Of a stretch of 64,000 nt of DNA, positions 34,682 through 43,965 are shown in pieces. The stretch is from a virus, in the IMG/VR virus record IMGVR_UViG_3300030102_008735, positions 766 through 64,765 of that record; one strand, 5' to 3'. Both the position numbers and the translations under genes were made by a program. The notes under the pieces were generated by a model, which had not been told where the DNA came from, ran no database searches, and saw only the letters and a list, made by a program, of their open reading frames with translations. Every line of letters starts with the position of its first letter. The stretch's first letter is position 1.

Positions 34682-35959
34682 ATGAATAAACCACTTTTAA
34701 TTATGAGTGCACCAGTTGCAACCAGGTCAGGGTATGGGGATCACTCAAGGGATTTATTAAGAAGCTTAATTGCAATGGATAAATATGATATAAAGGTTAT
34801 GAGCCAAAGATGGGGTGACTGTCCATTAAATGCACTTAATGATAAAGAAGATCAAGATATAATATCCAGACTATGGTTTGGAAATCAGCTTCCTAAACAA
34901 CCTGATATATGGATTCAGGTAACAGTACCTAATGAGTTTCAACCAGTTGGTAAATATAATATTGGTGTTACAGCAGGTATTGAAACAACTCATATATCCC
35001 ACCAATGGATAGAAGGTTTAAATAGAATGGACTTAAACATAGTTCCATCTGTACATTCACGAAATAGTATTCTCAATTCAGTATATGATAAAATGGATGA
35101 AAAGACTAAACAGAAAGTTGGTGAACTTAAATGTGAAAAACCAATTGAAGTTTTATTTGAAGGCCTTGATACTAATGTATTTAAAAAAGTATCTGATGCA
35201 CCATTATCCTTTGTAAACGAAATGAAAAATATAAAAGAAGAATTTTGTTTTCTATTCGTTGGTCACTGGCTAAAGGGTGATTATGGTCATGATAGAAAAG
35301 ATGTTGCTGGTATGATAAAAACATTCTGTGAAACTTTTAAAGGTCATAAAACTCCAAAGCCTGCACTAATACTAAAATCAAGTCATGCAACGTTTAGTGT
35401 AATAGACAGGGAACAAACAATAAACAAAATAAATGAGATTAAACAAATGGTTGGTGGATCTTTACCAAGTATATATGTACTACATGGTGATATGACTCAA
35501 GAAGAAATGAATGCATTATATAACCATCCAAAGGTTAAGGCTCATATTAGTTTTACTCATGGTGAAGGATTTGGTAGGCCACTATTAGAAGCAAGTTCTA
35601 CTCAAAAGCCTGTCATTGCAAGTAATTGGTCAGGGCATATAGATTTTTTAAAACATTCAGTATTACTTCCAGGCCAATTGAATAATGTACATAAATCAGC
35701 TGCTTGGAAAGATGTTATATTGAAAGAATCAAAATGGTATTATGTTGATCATGCATATGCAAAAAAAGTTCTAAAAGCAGTATACAAAAAATATAAAAAG
35801 TTTTTACCTGCAGCTAGAATACAGGCCAAGTATACAAGAGACAACTTTAGTTTAGATAAAATGACAAAGGATTTTCAAAGTATATTGGAGTCATCAGTAC
35901 CAGCTGTACCGGAACAAGTTAAATTAACCTTACCTAAATTGAAAAAAGTGGGAGTATAA
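34682..35959 (+). CDS. Glycosyltransferase, GT-B (GT4-like)
   Basis: The 425-residue GT-B enzyme begins LLIMSAPVATRSGYGDHSRD (glycine-rich acceptor loop). The segment FCFLFVGHWLKGDYGHDRKD opens the second domain. The sugar-nucleotide motif is HGEGFGRPLLEASSTQKPVI near residues 291-310. It ends LTLPKLKKVGV, echoing the KLPKLKKI leader of the gene before it; the two genes may be related by duplication. It follows by three bases, with a GGAGGAGAT ribosome site. Confidence 0.8.
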   Translation: MNKPLLIMSAPVATRSGYGDHSRDLLRSLIAMDKYDIKVMSQRWGDCPLNALNDKEDQDIISRLWFGNQLPKQPDIWIQVTVPNEFQPVGKYNIGVTAGIETTHISHQWIEGLNRMDLNIVPSVHSRNSILNSVYDKMDEKTKQKVGELKCEKPIEVLFEGLDTNVFKKVSDAPLSFVNEMKNIKEEFCFLFVGHWLKGDYGHDRKDVAGMIKTFCETFKGHKTPKPALILKSSHATFSVIDREQTINKINEIKQMVGGSLPSIYVLHGDMTQEEMNALYNHPKVKAHISFTHGEGFGRPLLEASSTQKPVIASNWSGHIDFLKHSVLLPGQLNNVHKSAAWKDVILKESKWYYVDHAYAKKVLKAVYKKYKKFLPAARIQAKYTRDNFSLDKMTKDFQSILESSVPAVPEQVKLTLPKLKKVGV

Positions 35960-35960
35960 A

Positions 35961-36440
35961 ATGGATAATAAAACCATTGATAAAGAAACATTAGATATAA
36001 GTCCTTTTACAGGAAATAAAGATGTACTAATTGAAAATGACCAAACTAATGGTGAAAGTAGATTATGTTTAGTATCAGGATATAATACTAGGGAATTATA
36101 CAAAATAGATAATCCTGATGTTGAAAAGTTTGAATCAACTTCAACTGAGTTAATAAGAAGCCTAAGGTATGAAGATAAAAAATTAGGTCAGTACTGGTAT
36201 TTAACAACGGTTGTAACTGACAAAGGAATGATATATCCAGACCACCATGAAGTTGATGGATATGAATGGATATTTGCACCACTCATAACAATTGATGAAA
36301 GTGAAAAGGAAAAATATCCTATACCAGATAAACCTGGTGAATTCTATGCACAACGTTTAGCAATAGAAGTACAAAGGAAGTTTCATAAAGATAGTTTCAT
36401 GGCAGCATGTAGAGAACTAGGAGCGCTTAGAGCACAATAA
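35961..36440 (+). CDS. Unknown phage protein, 159 aa
   Basis: No family is firmly recognised. The protein is acidic, with a central aromatic stretch LGQYWYLTTVVTDKGMIYPD near residues 74-93 and a helical C-terminus RLAIEVQRKFHKDSFMAACR. Similar small proteins occur, as far as I remember, in marine T4-like phages, so it is likely phage core rather than part of the glycan pathway. It starts one base after the previous gene and ends by overlapping the next (TAATG). Confidence 0.5.
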   Translation: MDNKTIDKETLDISPFTGNKDVLIENDQTNGESRLCLVSGYNTRELYKIDNPDVEKFESTSTELIRSLRYEDKKLGQYWYLTTVVTDKGMIYPDHHEVDGYEWIFAPLITIDESEKEKYPIPDKPGEFYAQRLAIEVQRKFHKDSFMAACRELGALRAQ

Positions 36441-37033
36441 TGCCTAGAAAATCTGACATAGCAAAAAAGTCAAAGTTTCTGTTTGCTCACTTAAGATTAG
36501 GTGGAATTAAGAAAGCAATAACAGTTAATTCTTTAGAATCTGGTATGATTGTTGAAGCTGTATATACATCTGATTCAAAATCAGGTGGAGGCGATAGATA
36601 TATGCTTCTTATTTTAAATCCATCTAAGTCAGGAAAGGTGCATGCATTATCTTTAGGTGATATATCTGTAAATTCATTTAATGTATTGGTAAAAGAATTT
36701 GGTGTCTCACTAAATGGATCCTTTAATGACAAAGGATTTAAAGCAAAAGGTTTACATCTAGAAGAGTCACCTCAATCCGTGTATAATGATTTAGATTCAA
36801 AGTTTAAAAAGAATTCACCATTTTCAGGAAGTTACAGAACACTATTTAAAGGAGGATTTAAAAAATTACTTCTATGTGATTATGAATTTGATGAAACAAT
36901 TGTTAATAGGGATTTACCAAGATTAGAAATTGAAAAGAAATTGGAATCTTTAAATCCTAAGGATGACCTTGCAAAAAAGTTAACTGAGGAAATGAATCAG
37001 TTACCAGAGAATAAAATATTAAGACCTAACTAG
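36440..37033 (+). CDS. Unknown phage protein with SH3-like barrel, 197 aa
   Basis: The N-terminal 90 residues look like a small beta-barrel (SGMIVEAVYTSDSKSGGGDR, then YMLLILNPSKSGKVHALSL). The middle holds ESPQSVYNDLDSKFKKNSPF and SGSYRTLFKGGFKKLLLCDY. From memory this 'GKVHALSL ... S.YRTF' layout is frequent in marine T4-like phages and of unknown role. It overlaps the upstream gene by one base. Its presence among sugar genes may reflect insertion of the glycan island around older phage genes. Confidence 0.5.
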   Translation: MPRKSDIAKKSKFLFAHLRLGGIKKAITVNSLESGMIVEAVYTSDSKSGGGDRYMLLILNPSKSGKVHALSLGDISVNSFNVLVKEFGVSLNGSFNDKGFKAKGLHLEESPQSVYNDLDSKFKKNSPFSGSYRTLFKGGFKKLLLCDYEFDETIVNRDLPRLEIEKKLESLNPKDDLAKKLTEEMNQLPENKILRPN

Positions 37034-37043
37034 GGAATTAGAC

Positions 37044-37673
37044 ATGAAGATAAGTTATGCAATAACAGCATGTAATGAACATAAAGAAATAGAAAGATTA
37101 TTAACATTTCTATTTGAACATAAGAGGGATGAAGATCAAGTTGTGGTTCAAGTTGATATGGATAATGGAACAAAAAAGGTTGTGGATATATGCGAAAAGT
37201 TTGAAAACAGACCACTAGATGAATATAAACTACATGAATACTCATTAAATAAAAATTTTGCAGAATATAAAAACTATCTTAATAAAAATTGCGATGGAAA
37301 TTGGATATTTCAAATAGATGCAGATGAACAACCAAGTGAATATTTAATTAAAGCCCTCCCTTTTATTTTAGAAGCAAATCAAGATACAGAAGCATTTTGG
37401 GTACCAAGGGTAAACACAGTTGCCGGCATAACAGATTCTCACGTTGCTAAATGGGGTTGGAAAATGAATGAATATGGTTGGGTTAATTTTCCTGACTGGC
37501 AGATGAGAATATATAAAAATAATGAAAATATATATTGGATTAAACCTGTACATGAACAATTAAAAGGCTATACAAAATTTACCAATCTGCCAGCAGAAGA
37601 AAAGTTTGCATTATATCATCCAAAGGATATTGGAAGACAGGAAAAACAAAATGCATTTTATGAGACAATATAA
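37044..37673 (+). CDS. Family 2 glycosyltransferase, short
   Basis: The 209-residue GT-A protein begins ISYAITACNEHKEIERLLTF, the usual GT2 nucleotide-binding strand and helix. The metal motif appears in GNWIFQIDADEQPSEYL (D-A-D) near residues 90-106. VNFPDWQMRIYKNNENIYW near 150-168 matches the WaaE/KdtX-like group that adds sugars to lipopolysaccharide core. It ends by overlapping the next gene (TAATG). The acceptor is unknown. Confidence 0.75.
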   Translation: MKISYAITACNEHKEIERLLTFLFEHKRDEDQVVVQVDMDNGTKKVVDICEKFENRPLDEYKLHEYSLNKNFAEYKNYLNKNCDGNWIFQIDADEQPSEYLIKALPFILEANQDTEAFWVPRVNTVAGITDSHVAKWGWKMNEYGWVNFPDWQMRIYKNNENIYWIKPVHEQLKGYTKFTNLPAEEKFALYHPKDIGRQEKQNAFYETI

Positions 37674-38542
37674 TGGCTGAATTTTGGAGACTATATAACA
37701 ATAAATTATACAGGCTATACGATACTTCTGAATTAGGTTTCCCTGAAGCAGATCCTTCATATATACCTGATGAATATTTAAGTAGTAAGAATTTTGTTCT
37801 ATTTAGAACCTGTCATGCAATTGGTGATTGGGCAATCCTATCAGCCATGCCTAGATTGCTAAAAAGAAAATATCCTGACTGTAAAGTATATTTACCATCT
37901 GAAAAATTATTAGAATCAATATTTGAAATGTATAGACATCAGTGGGGATCTTGGAATAATCCATTTAGTAATGTTACAAAGGTATTTGAAAACAATCCCT
38001 ATATAGATGACTATGTTGATTCAGTTGAAGGTGATGTTTTTCATGATCACTATAGAATTTATCCAAAGGATAAAAATATTCCTTTAATAAAACAAATGTT
38101 AAAGTTTTGGCAATTTAAAGAAAACGAAATGAATGATTGCCAACCAGAATTATACTTTTCAGAAAAAGAAAAAGAATTAGGTGACAAAATAATAAATGAA
38201 CATTCATCAGGTAAAATAGGCACAATACTTTTATCAGATAGATTTGATTATTCACCTAAAAAAATTGAAAAAATACAAAACTTAATTAATGAAAATGATT
38301 TTGAATATTTCTATTGGACAAGTATACCTAACACTGGATTAAATTTTAAAAAGGCTTTAGATATGAGACACATTGATATTAGAGTTCAGTGGTATATAAA
38401 AACAAAGTCAAATATAAATATAGGTAATCAGACAGGTGTTAATGATATGATTGCAAGATACGCACCAACCTATACTATACCTCACGGAGAGTTGGAATCG
38501 AGTTTAGGAGGAAATGTTATAGAGGATCAAAACTATATATGA
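37673..38542 (+). CDS. GT9-like (heptosyltransferase-type) protein
   Basis: The 289-residue protein has FRTCHAIGDWAILSAMPRLL near residues 43-62, matching the G-x-G-D/A-x-x-x-T/S-x-P-x-L start of ADP-heptose transferases, and KYPDCKVYLPSEK after it. The second half shows KIGTILLSDRFDYSPKKIEK as the donor-domain strand and helix. The C-terminal NIGNQTGVNDMIARYAPTYT fits the GT9 donor loop (H/N-x-x-x-G-x-x-H). It starts at the stop of the upstream GT2 gene and ends overlapping the next by ATGA. Confidence 0.6.
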   Translation: MAEFWRLYNNKLYRLYDTSELGFPEADPSYIPDEYLSSKNFVLFRTCHAIGDWAILSAMPRLLKRKYPDCKVYLPSEKLLESIFEMYRHQWGSWNNPFSNVTKVFENNPYIDDYVDSVEGDVFHDHYRIYPKDKNIPLIKQMLKFWQFKENEMNDCQPELYFSEKEKELGDKIINEHSSGKIGTILLSDRFDYSPKKIEKIQNLINENDFEYFYWTSIPNTGLNFKKALDMRHIDIRVQWYIKTKSNINIGNQTGVNDMIARYAPTYTIPHGELESSLGGNVIEDQNYI

Positions 38543-39225
38543 AAAAAGTAATATACACAGCAATATTTGGCGACTACGATAACTTACATGAACCTGAAGT
38601 TATACCTCCTGGATTTGACTTCATATGTTTTACTGATTGTGATTTTAAAAAGGAAGATACTGTTTGGGATATTAGGAAGGTAACTCCAATATATCAAGAT
38701 TCAACCAGAAATGCAAGAAAGTATAAAATATTGGCACATAGGTATTTATCTGAATATGATTTTAGTTTATGGATAGATGGAAATAAAATTATAGTTGGTG
38801 ATGCAAATAATTACATAAACATGTTAGGTGATCTATCTTTTGCAACCTTTGATCATATGAAATGTTTTGACAAAAGAAACTGTGTATATAAAGAAGCACA
38901 AGCAATATTTGATTTAGGAAGTAATGATAGTAACAATTGGAAAGATAGTCCACCAGTTATAGTTAAACAAATGGAAAAATATCAAAGAGAAGACTACCCA
39001 GGAAATAATGGTTTAGTTTTTACTTCGAATTTAGTTAGAATGCATAATGACGAAAAATGTATAAATGCAATGGAAGAATGGTGGACTGAACTTAAGTACG
39101 GATCTAAACGTGATCAACTTAGCTTTAATTATGTTGCTTGGAAAAATAATTTTAAATTTAACTATCTACCCGGCGATGGTCGTGATGATGGTTATGTTAA
39201 GCAGGTTATTGGCCATAAGAAATGA
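38539..39225 (+). CDS. DUF616-type glycosyltransferase
   Basis: The 228-residue protein begins KKVIYTAIFGDYDNLHEPEV and has FDFICFTDCDFKK, then STRNARKYKILAHRYLSEYD and FSLWIDGNKIIVGD near residues 73-86. This follows the DUF616/TOD1-type pattern where the D-x-N/D motif (W-I-D-G-N) binds the nucleotide sugar. The end EWWTELKYGSKRDQLSFNYV matches the family's 'R-D-Q-L/I-S' segment. It is translationally coupled on both sides (ATGA). Confidence 0.75.
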   Translation: MKKVIYTAIFGDYDNLHEPEVIPPGFDFICFTDCDFKKEDTVWDIRKVTPIYQDSTRNARKYKILAHRYLSEYDFSLWIDGNKIIVGDANNYINMLGDLSFATFDHMKCFDKRNCVYKEAQAIFDLGSNDSNNWKDSPPVIVKQMEKYQREDYPGNNGLVFTSNLVRMHNDEKCINAMEEWWTELKYGSKRDQLSFNYVAWKNNFKFNYLPGDGRDDGYVKQVIGHKK

Positions 39226-40256
39226 AAAAGATTCTTTTTGTGACAACTCAGTATAGAACTGGAGAAAGAATATATCCTGTTTTGCCTTGGCTGTGCAAAA
39301 ATTTTAGTGTTGACCTATTCAGATCATATCAGATGGACTATAGCCACAAATGGGTTGGTGATATTGATATGAGAAAAATATTTGACCAAAAGTACATCAA
39401 CTTATTTAAAAAAGTATATGCACTTTCAGAATTTTCATCTATAAACGTATCTGATTATGACATAATATTAACTGATGACAACAGAAGTAGAAATTTATTA
39501 CCTGAATTTTACAAAAATAGAAAAGGAATAATGATAGGTTGTAGTCATGGAAATGCAACTGTGAAACATTACAATCACAATTATGGAAAGGCATTTGATA
39601 AATGTTTTGTATTTGGTGATAAAGAAAAGGAAGACCATACAATTCCTATTGGTATTCCTGCAAATGATAACTTAAAAAAATATAGAAACATTGAAAAAGA
39701 ACACATATTAATAATAGTTAACTTCCTAGGAAATCGTTCGCATCCATTTAGGGTTTCATTTGATAAAAAATTATTTTTCAATTGTAATCTCCATCATTTA
39801 CAAAAGTACTATAAGAAGAAAATTATTTTAAAATTAAAAAGTAGGGCTGATGAAGGTGGATATGAAAAAAACCTATCCTATTTAAATTCAATAATGCCTA
39901 GTGATTTAGATTGGTCAGTTACAATAGATAGCAAAAATGATAATGAATTAATTGCAAAATCCTGTTGTGTAATATCTGCACCATCAACACTTACATTTAA
40001 ATCAATACAATTATCAATACCTACAGTGGTAATAAATGATTCTGGGCAAATAGGATTATTTAATGATTTTTGTGGTTTAGTTGATATTAATAGTGTTGGT
40101 CAAAATAGATTAAAAATATTTGAAAATTTAATTATGCAAGAGTCAAATAGTAATTTACTTAATGATTTTATTTTAAAAACAATAAAGGGTGGAAGTAATT
40201 TTTCGTCAACTAAAATCATGATAAAAGAATTGGAAAAAATATCAAATGAAATATAA
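39222..40256 (+). CDS. GT-B-like protein (CDP-glycerol transferase or related)
   Basis: The 344-residue protein starts MKKILFVTTQYRTGERIYPV, a Rossmann strand and loop. GIMIGCSHGNATVKHYNHNY near residues 104-123 resembles the H-G linker motif of TagF-type polymer enzymes. KSCCVISAPSTLTFKSIQLS near 246-265 is the 'S-x-P-S/T-x-x-x-E/K' donor motif. The function is probably transfer of a polyol phosphate or sugar. The end overlaps the next start by 11 bases. Identity beyond GT-B fold is uncertain. Confidence 0.55.
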   Translation: MKKILFVTTQYRTGERIYPVLPWLCKNFSVDLFRSYQMDYSHKWVGDIDMRKIFDQKYINLFKKVYALSEFSSINVSDYDIILTDDNRSRNLLPEFYKNRKGIMIGCSHGNATVKHYNHNYGKAFDKCFVFGDKEKEDHTIPIGIPANDNLKKYRNIEKEHILIIVNFLGNRSHPFRVSFDKKLFFNCNLHHLQKYYKKKIILKLKSRADEGGYEKNLSYLNSIMPSDLDWSVTIDSKNDNELIAKSCCVISAPSTLTFKSIQLSIPTVVINDSGQIGLFNDFCGLVDINSVGQNRLKIFENLIMQESNSNLLNDFILKTIKGGSNFSSTKIMIKELEKISNEI

Positions 40257-41178
40257 AACAATAGCACTCATAACACCGGTAAGTCATTTAAATGGAATTG
40301 GTGAACTACTAAAATCAAAGGGGTTAGTATACTATTTGGAAAATGGTAATAAATATGAAGTTAGAAATTTATTACTTAAAACTAAAGCAAATACTATACT
40401 GTGTAATCCTAATCAGCAAACATATAAAATAGATAGCCAATTATTAGATGGTACTAATGTAAAACTAATAAATACATGTTCTACAGGTATGAATCATATA
40501 GATGTAGAATATTGTAATAAAAATAATATTGAAATATATTCATTAACTAAAGATATGGATTTAATAAATAATCTACCATCAACATCGGAGTTGGCATTTG
40601 GTTTAATGATGTCTCTTTTACGAAAAATACCAGATTGTAAAAATCACGTTAGTAATTATGAATGGGACTATACTCAATTTATGGGAAGACAAGTTAAAGA
40701 CTTAAACATAGGAATAGTTGGTTATGGTAGATTAGGTAAAATGATGTCTGATTATTGTAAAGCCTTTGGTGCAAAAGTTACAATATATGATCCATACGTG
40801 TTTCCTTCACAACATAAATCAAACCTAGTTGAAATGTTTAAACAATGCGATGTAATATCACTTCATGTTCACGTAACAAATGAAACTATTGGAATAATAA
40901 ACCAAGAATTATTTTCAAATATCAAGAAAAATTGTTATATTGTAAATACAAGCAGAGGAGAGATAGTTAATGAAGTTGATGTTGTAAATGCACTCAAAAG
41001 TGGAAAGTTAACAGGTTATGCAACTGATGTTATTGAAAATGAGTTTGATGATTTACATAAGTCAACAATAATTAAAGCAATGAATGAAGGTGAAAACATA
41101 ATAGTAACTCCACACATCGGAGGTATGACTTATGAAGGACAACAAAAAGCATATGAATGGGCAATAAATAAATTATGA
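40246..41178 (+). CDS. D-2-hydroxyacid dehydrogenase (SerA/PdxB-like)
   Basis: The 310-residue NAD-dependent enzyme has the family layout. NIGIVGYGRLGKMMSDYCKA near residues 155-174 is the GxGxxG nucleotide loop. DVISLHVHVTNETIGIINQE follows. CYIVNTSRGEIVNEVDVVNA gives the catalytic Arg. The acid and His come in DVIENEFDD and TPHIGGMTYEG. It oxidises or reduces a 2-hydroxy acid, perhaps supplying a precursor for the sugar-acid genes that follow (NeuA, NeuB). The N-terminal substrate domain is shorter than usual. Confidence 0.82.
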   Translation: MKYKTIALITPVSHLNGIGELLKSKGLVYYLENGNKYEVRNLLLKTKANTILCNPNQQTYKIDSQLLDGTNVKLINTCSTGMNHIDVEYCNKNNIEIYSLTKDMDLINNLPSTSELAFGLMMSLLRKIPDCKNHVSNYEWDYTQFMGRQVKDLNIGIVGYGRLGKMMSDYCKAFGAKVTIYDPYVFPSQHKSNLVEMFKQCDVISLHVHVTNETIGIINQELFSNIKKNCYIVNTSRGEIVNEVDVVNALKSGKLTGYATDVIENEFDDLHKSTIIKAMNEGENIIVTPHIGGMTYEGQQKAYEWAINKL

Positions 41179-41714
41179 AAGTATTAGCAATTATACCAGC
41201 AAAAACAGATTCAAAAAGATTACCAAAAAAGAACTTGCAAAAAATAAACGGTAAAACATTAATTGAACATTCTATTGATTATGCAAAAGAATGTAAATAT
41301 GTAGATGATATAATTTTATCAACTGAATCATCGGATGTTATAAGTATAGCTATTCAAAATAGCATAAGAGGTATTATTAGAGATAAAAGTTTATGTGGAG
41401 ATACTGAAGTTACTGATGTATACATTGATGTATTAAATAATATTGATGAAAAATATGACTATGTTGTATGCCTTCAACCAGATCATCCTGATAGAGAACA
41501 TTCTCTTAAATACTGTTTAGATTATATGATAGATAATAATTATGATGACATTATAACAATAGAACCTAATTTCAAAAGAAGTGGTTCAGTTAGAATATTT
41601 AAGTATGAACATTTATTGAGTGGAAATGTAAGTAAAAGAATTGGCTGCATTAAAGATGACGCAACTGATATACATTACCAAAAAGATTTAGAAAAAGCAA
41701 GAAAAAGATTATGA
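41175..41714 (+). CDS. neuA: Acylneuraminate cytidylyltransferase-like (CMP-sugar synthetase)
   Basis: The 179-residue protein opens VLAIIPAKTDSKRLPKKNLQ, a close match to the A-R-x-x-S-K-R-L/I-P-x-K-N signature of NeuA enzymes, though the first Arg is Thr-Asp here. YDYVVCLQPDHPDREHSLKY near residues 95-114 carries the usual Q-P-T/D-x-P segment. It should activate a nonulosonic acid with CTP. It is shorter than the 220-residue family norm, with the C-terminal dimer segment reduced. It is coupled by ATGA to the neighbours, including NeuB. Confidence 0.75.
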   Translation: MKVLAIIPAKTDSKRLPKKNLQKINGKTLIEHSIDYAKECKYVDDIILSTESSDVISIAIQNSIRGIIRDKSLCGDTEVTDVYIDVLNNIDEKYDYVVCLQPDHPDREHSLKYCLDYMIDNNYDDIITIEPNFKRSGSVRIFKYEHLLSGNVSKRIGCIKDDATDIHYQKDLEKARKRL

Positions 41715-42538
41715 TACAAGTAATAGCTGAAATAGGATGGAATCATTGTGGTGATATGGAATTGGCAAAGAAAATGATTAAGGCTGCCGCCGATAATGGA
41801 GCTACATATGCAAAATTTCAAACATGGAGTGTAGACAGATTAAAGCCAGGTAGTTGGGACAATGATGGAAGACGTCAAATATATGAAAAGGCTGAACTAT
41901 CCAAAAAGGATCATATTGATTTAATAAACTACTGTAATAAAGTTGGCATTAAATTTTTATCAAGTGTATTTAGTATTGATGATGCAATGTTATTATTTCA
42001 ATTAGGATGTGAAGAAGTTAAAATACCAAGCTTTGAATCTAGAAATCATTCACTTATTAAATATTGTGATAATAATTTCAATACTGTGTTTATGTCTACA
42101 GGTACATCAACAATGGACGAGATAACAGAGTCTTGTGATTTAATTAGTCAACGTACTAAGCTATATCTTCTTCATTGTGTTTCAACATATCCATGTAAAC
42201 CTGAAATTGCAAATATTAGAAAAATTGAATCATTAAAAAGGGCATGTCATTTACCAACTGTGGCATATGCTGATTGGATAGGATATAGTGATCATATGCA
42301 AGGAGTTGAATCAGCTAAGGTTGCAATAGGATTTGGTGCAACAGTTATTGAAAAGCATTTCACTATAGATAACAATTTACCAGGCCGTGATAATAAGTTT
42401 GCAATATTACCGCATGAATTAAAGGATTTATCTAACTTTATTGAATTAAGAGAAAAGATGATGAAGGATCATGGTGATGATTATCAAGATTGTGAATTAG
42501 ATTCAAGAAAAAATTATACAGGAAGATTTGATGGATAA
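41711..42538 (+). CDS. neuB: Sialic/nonulosonic acid synthase (NeuB-like), no SAF domain
   Basis: The 275-residue TIM barrel has IAEIGWNHCGDMELAKKMIK (metal and PEP site), NGATYAKFQTWSVDRLKPG, KFLSSVFSIDDAMLL, VKIPSFESRNHSLIKY, and IGYSDHMQG, then GATVIEKHFTIDNNLPGRDN near residues 218-237. These are NeuB motifs in order. NeuB joins PEP to a 6-carbon amino sugar. Typical NeuB has about 350 residues with a C-terminal antifreeze-like (SAF) lid, which is absent here, so the substrate pocket may differ. It sits next to neuA, so together they would make a CMP-activated acid. Confidence 0.8.
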   Translation: MIQVIAEIGWNHCGDMELAKKMIKAAADNGATYAKFQTWSVDRLKPGSWDNDGRRQIYEKAELSKKDHIDLINYCNKVGIKFLSSVFSIDDAMLLFQLGCEEVKIPSFESRNHSLIKYCDNNFNTVFMSTGTSTMDEITESCDLISQRTKLYLLHCVSTYPCKPEIANIRKIESLKRACHLPTVAYADWIGYSDHMQGVESAKVAIGFGATVIEKHFTIDNNLPGRDNKFAILPHELKDLSNFIELREKMMKDHGDDYQDCELDSRKNYTGRFDG

Positions 42539-43169
42539 TATAAGTATAGTAATTAGGAATAGAAATGAAAAGGATTATATTGGATTTGCAATACAATCTT
42601 GTCTAGACTTTTTTAAAGATCCTGAAATAATAATTGTTGATAATGGTACAACTGATGATTCATTAAGAATAGTTGACCTATTTAACTGGTCTAATATTAG
42701 AGTAATGAACATAAATAACTACTCACCAGGAATTGCATTAAATACAGGGGTAAGACAAACATCAAATTCTCATGTTTTAATAATGTCAGCTCATACACAA
42801 ATAACTAAACTTAATGCCGATATAAAAGGCTTATTAAATGAATACAAAGCAGTGTTTGGAAACCAAATACCCATTTATAGAGGTAAGAGAATAAATAAAA
42901 GATATATATGGTCTCACTTTATTAAAGGTGATGTAATGAACATGTTTTCTAAAATTGAAGATAGACATTTTTTACATAATGCATTTTGTTTTTATGATAG
43001 GGATTTTTTATTGGAACATCCATTTGATGAAACTTTAGCTGGAAAAGAAGACAGGTACTGGGCCGATAATTTGGTAAATGTATTGGGTGAAAAATATTTC
43101 TATACATCACAACTTGAATCAAATCATTATTGGACACCAAATGGTGCAACATGGAAGGGATTAGGATAA
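42528..43169 (+). CDS. Family 2 glycosyltransferase, short
   Basis: The 213-residue GT2 protein starts ISIVIRNRNEKDYIGFAIQS (R-N-R/E-x-x-x-I). The acidic strand is EIIIVDNGTTDDSLRIVD near residues 36-53. The metal site would be near HVLIMSAHTQI, where the usual D-x-D is replaced by S-A-H, so metal dependence is doubtful. FDETLAGKEDRYWADNLV near 162-179 is the E-D-x-x-W/L catalytic base motif. Overlaps NeuB by 11 bases. Confidence 0.75.
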   Translation: MMDNISIVIRNRNEKDYIGFAIQSCLDFFKDPEIIIVDNGTTDDSLRIVDLFNWSNIRVMNINNYSPGIALNTGVRQTSNSHVLIMSAHTQITKLNADIKGLLNEYKAVFGNQIPIYRGKRINKRYIWSHFIKGDVMNMFSKIEDRHFLHNAFCFYDRDFLLEHPFDETLAGKEDRYWADNLVNVLGEKYFYTSQLESNHYWTPNGATWKGLG

Positions 43170-43170
43170 T

Positions 43171-43965
43171 ATGAAAGTAGCATTATGTTTATATGGATTG
43201 GTTGGAAGCACAGCAGGTAAATCATCTGATAAAAAGGGTGGTACAAAGGAAGTTTTAAATTTATGTTATGACGCATTTAAAAAAATGATAATTGACAAAA
43301 ACGATACTGATGTTTTTTTCCATACATGGGACACTGATGTTGAAAATGAATTGGTTGAAAAATATGAACCAAAAAAATATCACTGTGAAAATCAAATTGT
43401 TTTTCCTATGGGTAAATGGGCAAATGATGTATGTACTAAATATGAAGGAAAAGTTAATTTTGATATAAGAAAACGAATTCAGTCACATTATAGTAGATGG
43501 TATAGTACACAGGAAGTTTTAGATTTAAAATCACAACATGAAAATGAAAAAGGTTTCAAATATGACATGGTTATGATATGTAGGTTTGATGTTGTATGGA
43601 ATAAGCCAGTAATTTTTAAACAATTTAATAATGAACTTTTCTATATATCAAATACATATAAAAGAAACAAACCTTGGGGTTGGCCTTTTGGAAAGGAGAT
43701 GGACGAAGTTGATGACCTGTGGTTCTTTTCAAATAGTGTTAACATGGATAGGTTTGGTATATTATTTGAAATGATTGATTCATATATGGAATCAGGTTGC
43801 CCAGATTACAATGGAATATCCAATCATATGTTGGCAAAATGGCATTTAGAAAAGTTAGGTTTATTACCAGATAGTATAGGATTTGCTTTTCGCAATGATT
43901 GGTTTGGAATGACATTTTTACATACATCTCCAACGGCTAGACATTTTTATGGAGTTAAGATATGA
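43171..43965 (+). CDS. Glycosyltransferase-like protein, 264 aa
   Basis: The protein begins KVALCLYGLVGSTAGKSSDK and has DVFFHTWDTDVENELVEKYE, then YDMVMICRFDVVWNKPVIFK near residues 130-149 (R-F-D in the position of a DxD motif) and DDLWFFSNSVNMDRFGILFE. This is the arrangement of DUF-type GT-A proteins in phage and capsule clusters. It starts one base after the GT2 stop and overlaps the carbamoyltransferase by four bases. The function is inferred from layout. Confidence 0.55.
   Translation: MKVALCLYGLVGSTAGKSSDKKGGTKEVLNLCYDAFKKMIIDKNDTDVFFHTWDTDVENELVEKYEPKKYHCENQIVFPMGKWANDVCTKYEGKVNFDIRKRIQSHYSRWYSTQEVLDLKSQHENEKGFKYDMVMICRFDVVWNKPVIFKQFNNELFYISNTYKRNKPWGWPFGKEMDEVDDLWFFSNSVNMDRFGILFEMIDSYMESGCPDYNGISNHMLAKWHLEKLGLLPDSIGFAFRNDWFGMTFLHTSPTARHFYGVKI

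Noticed and set aside
40932-40941. GTTATATT inside the hydroxyacid dehydrogenase gene as another phage promoter
   Set aside because: It lies within a coding region and has no T-box at the 13-base spacing.
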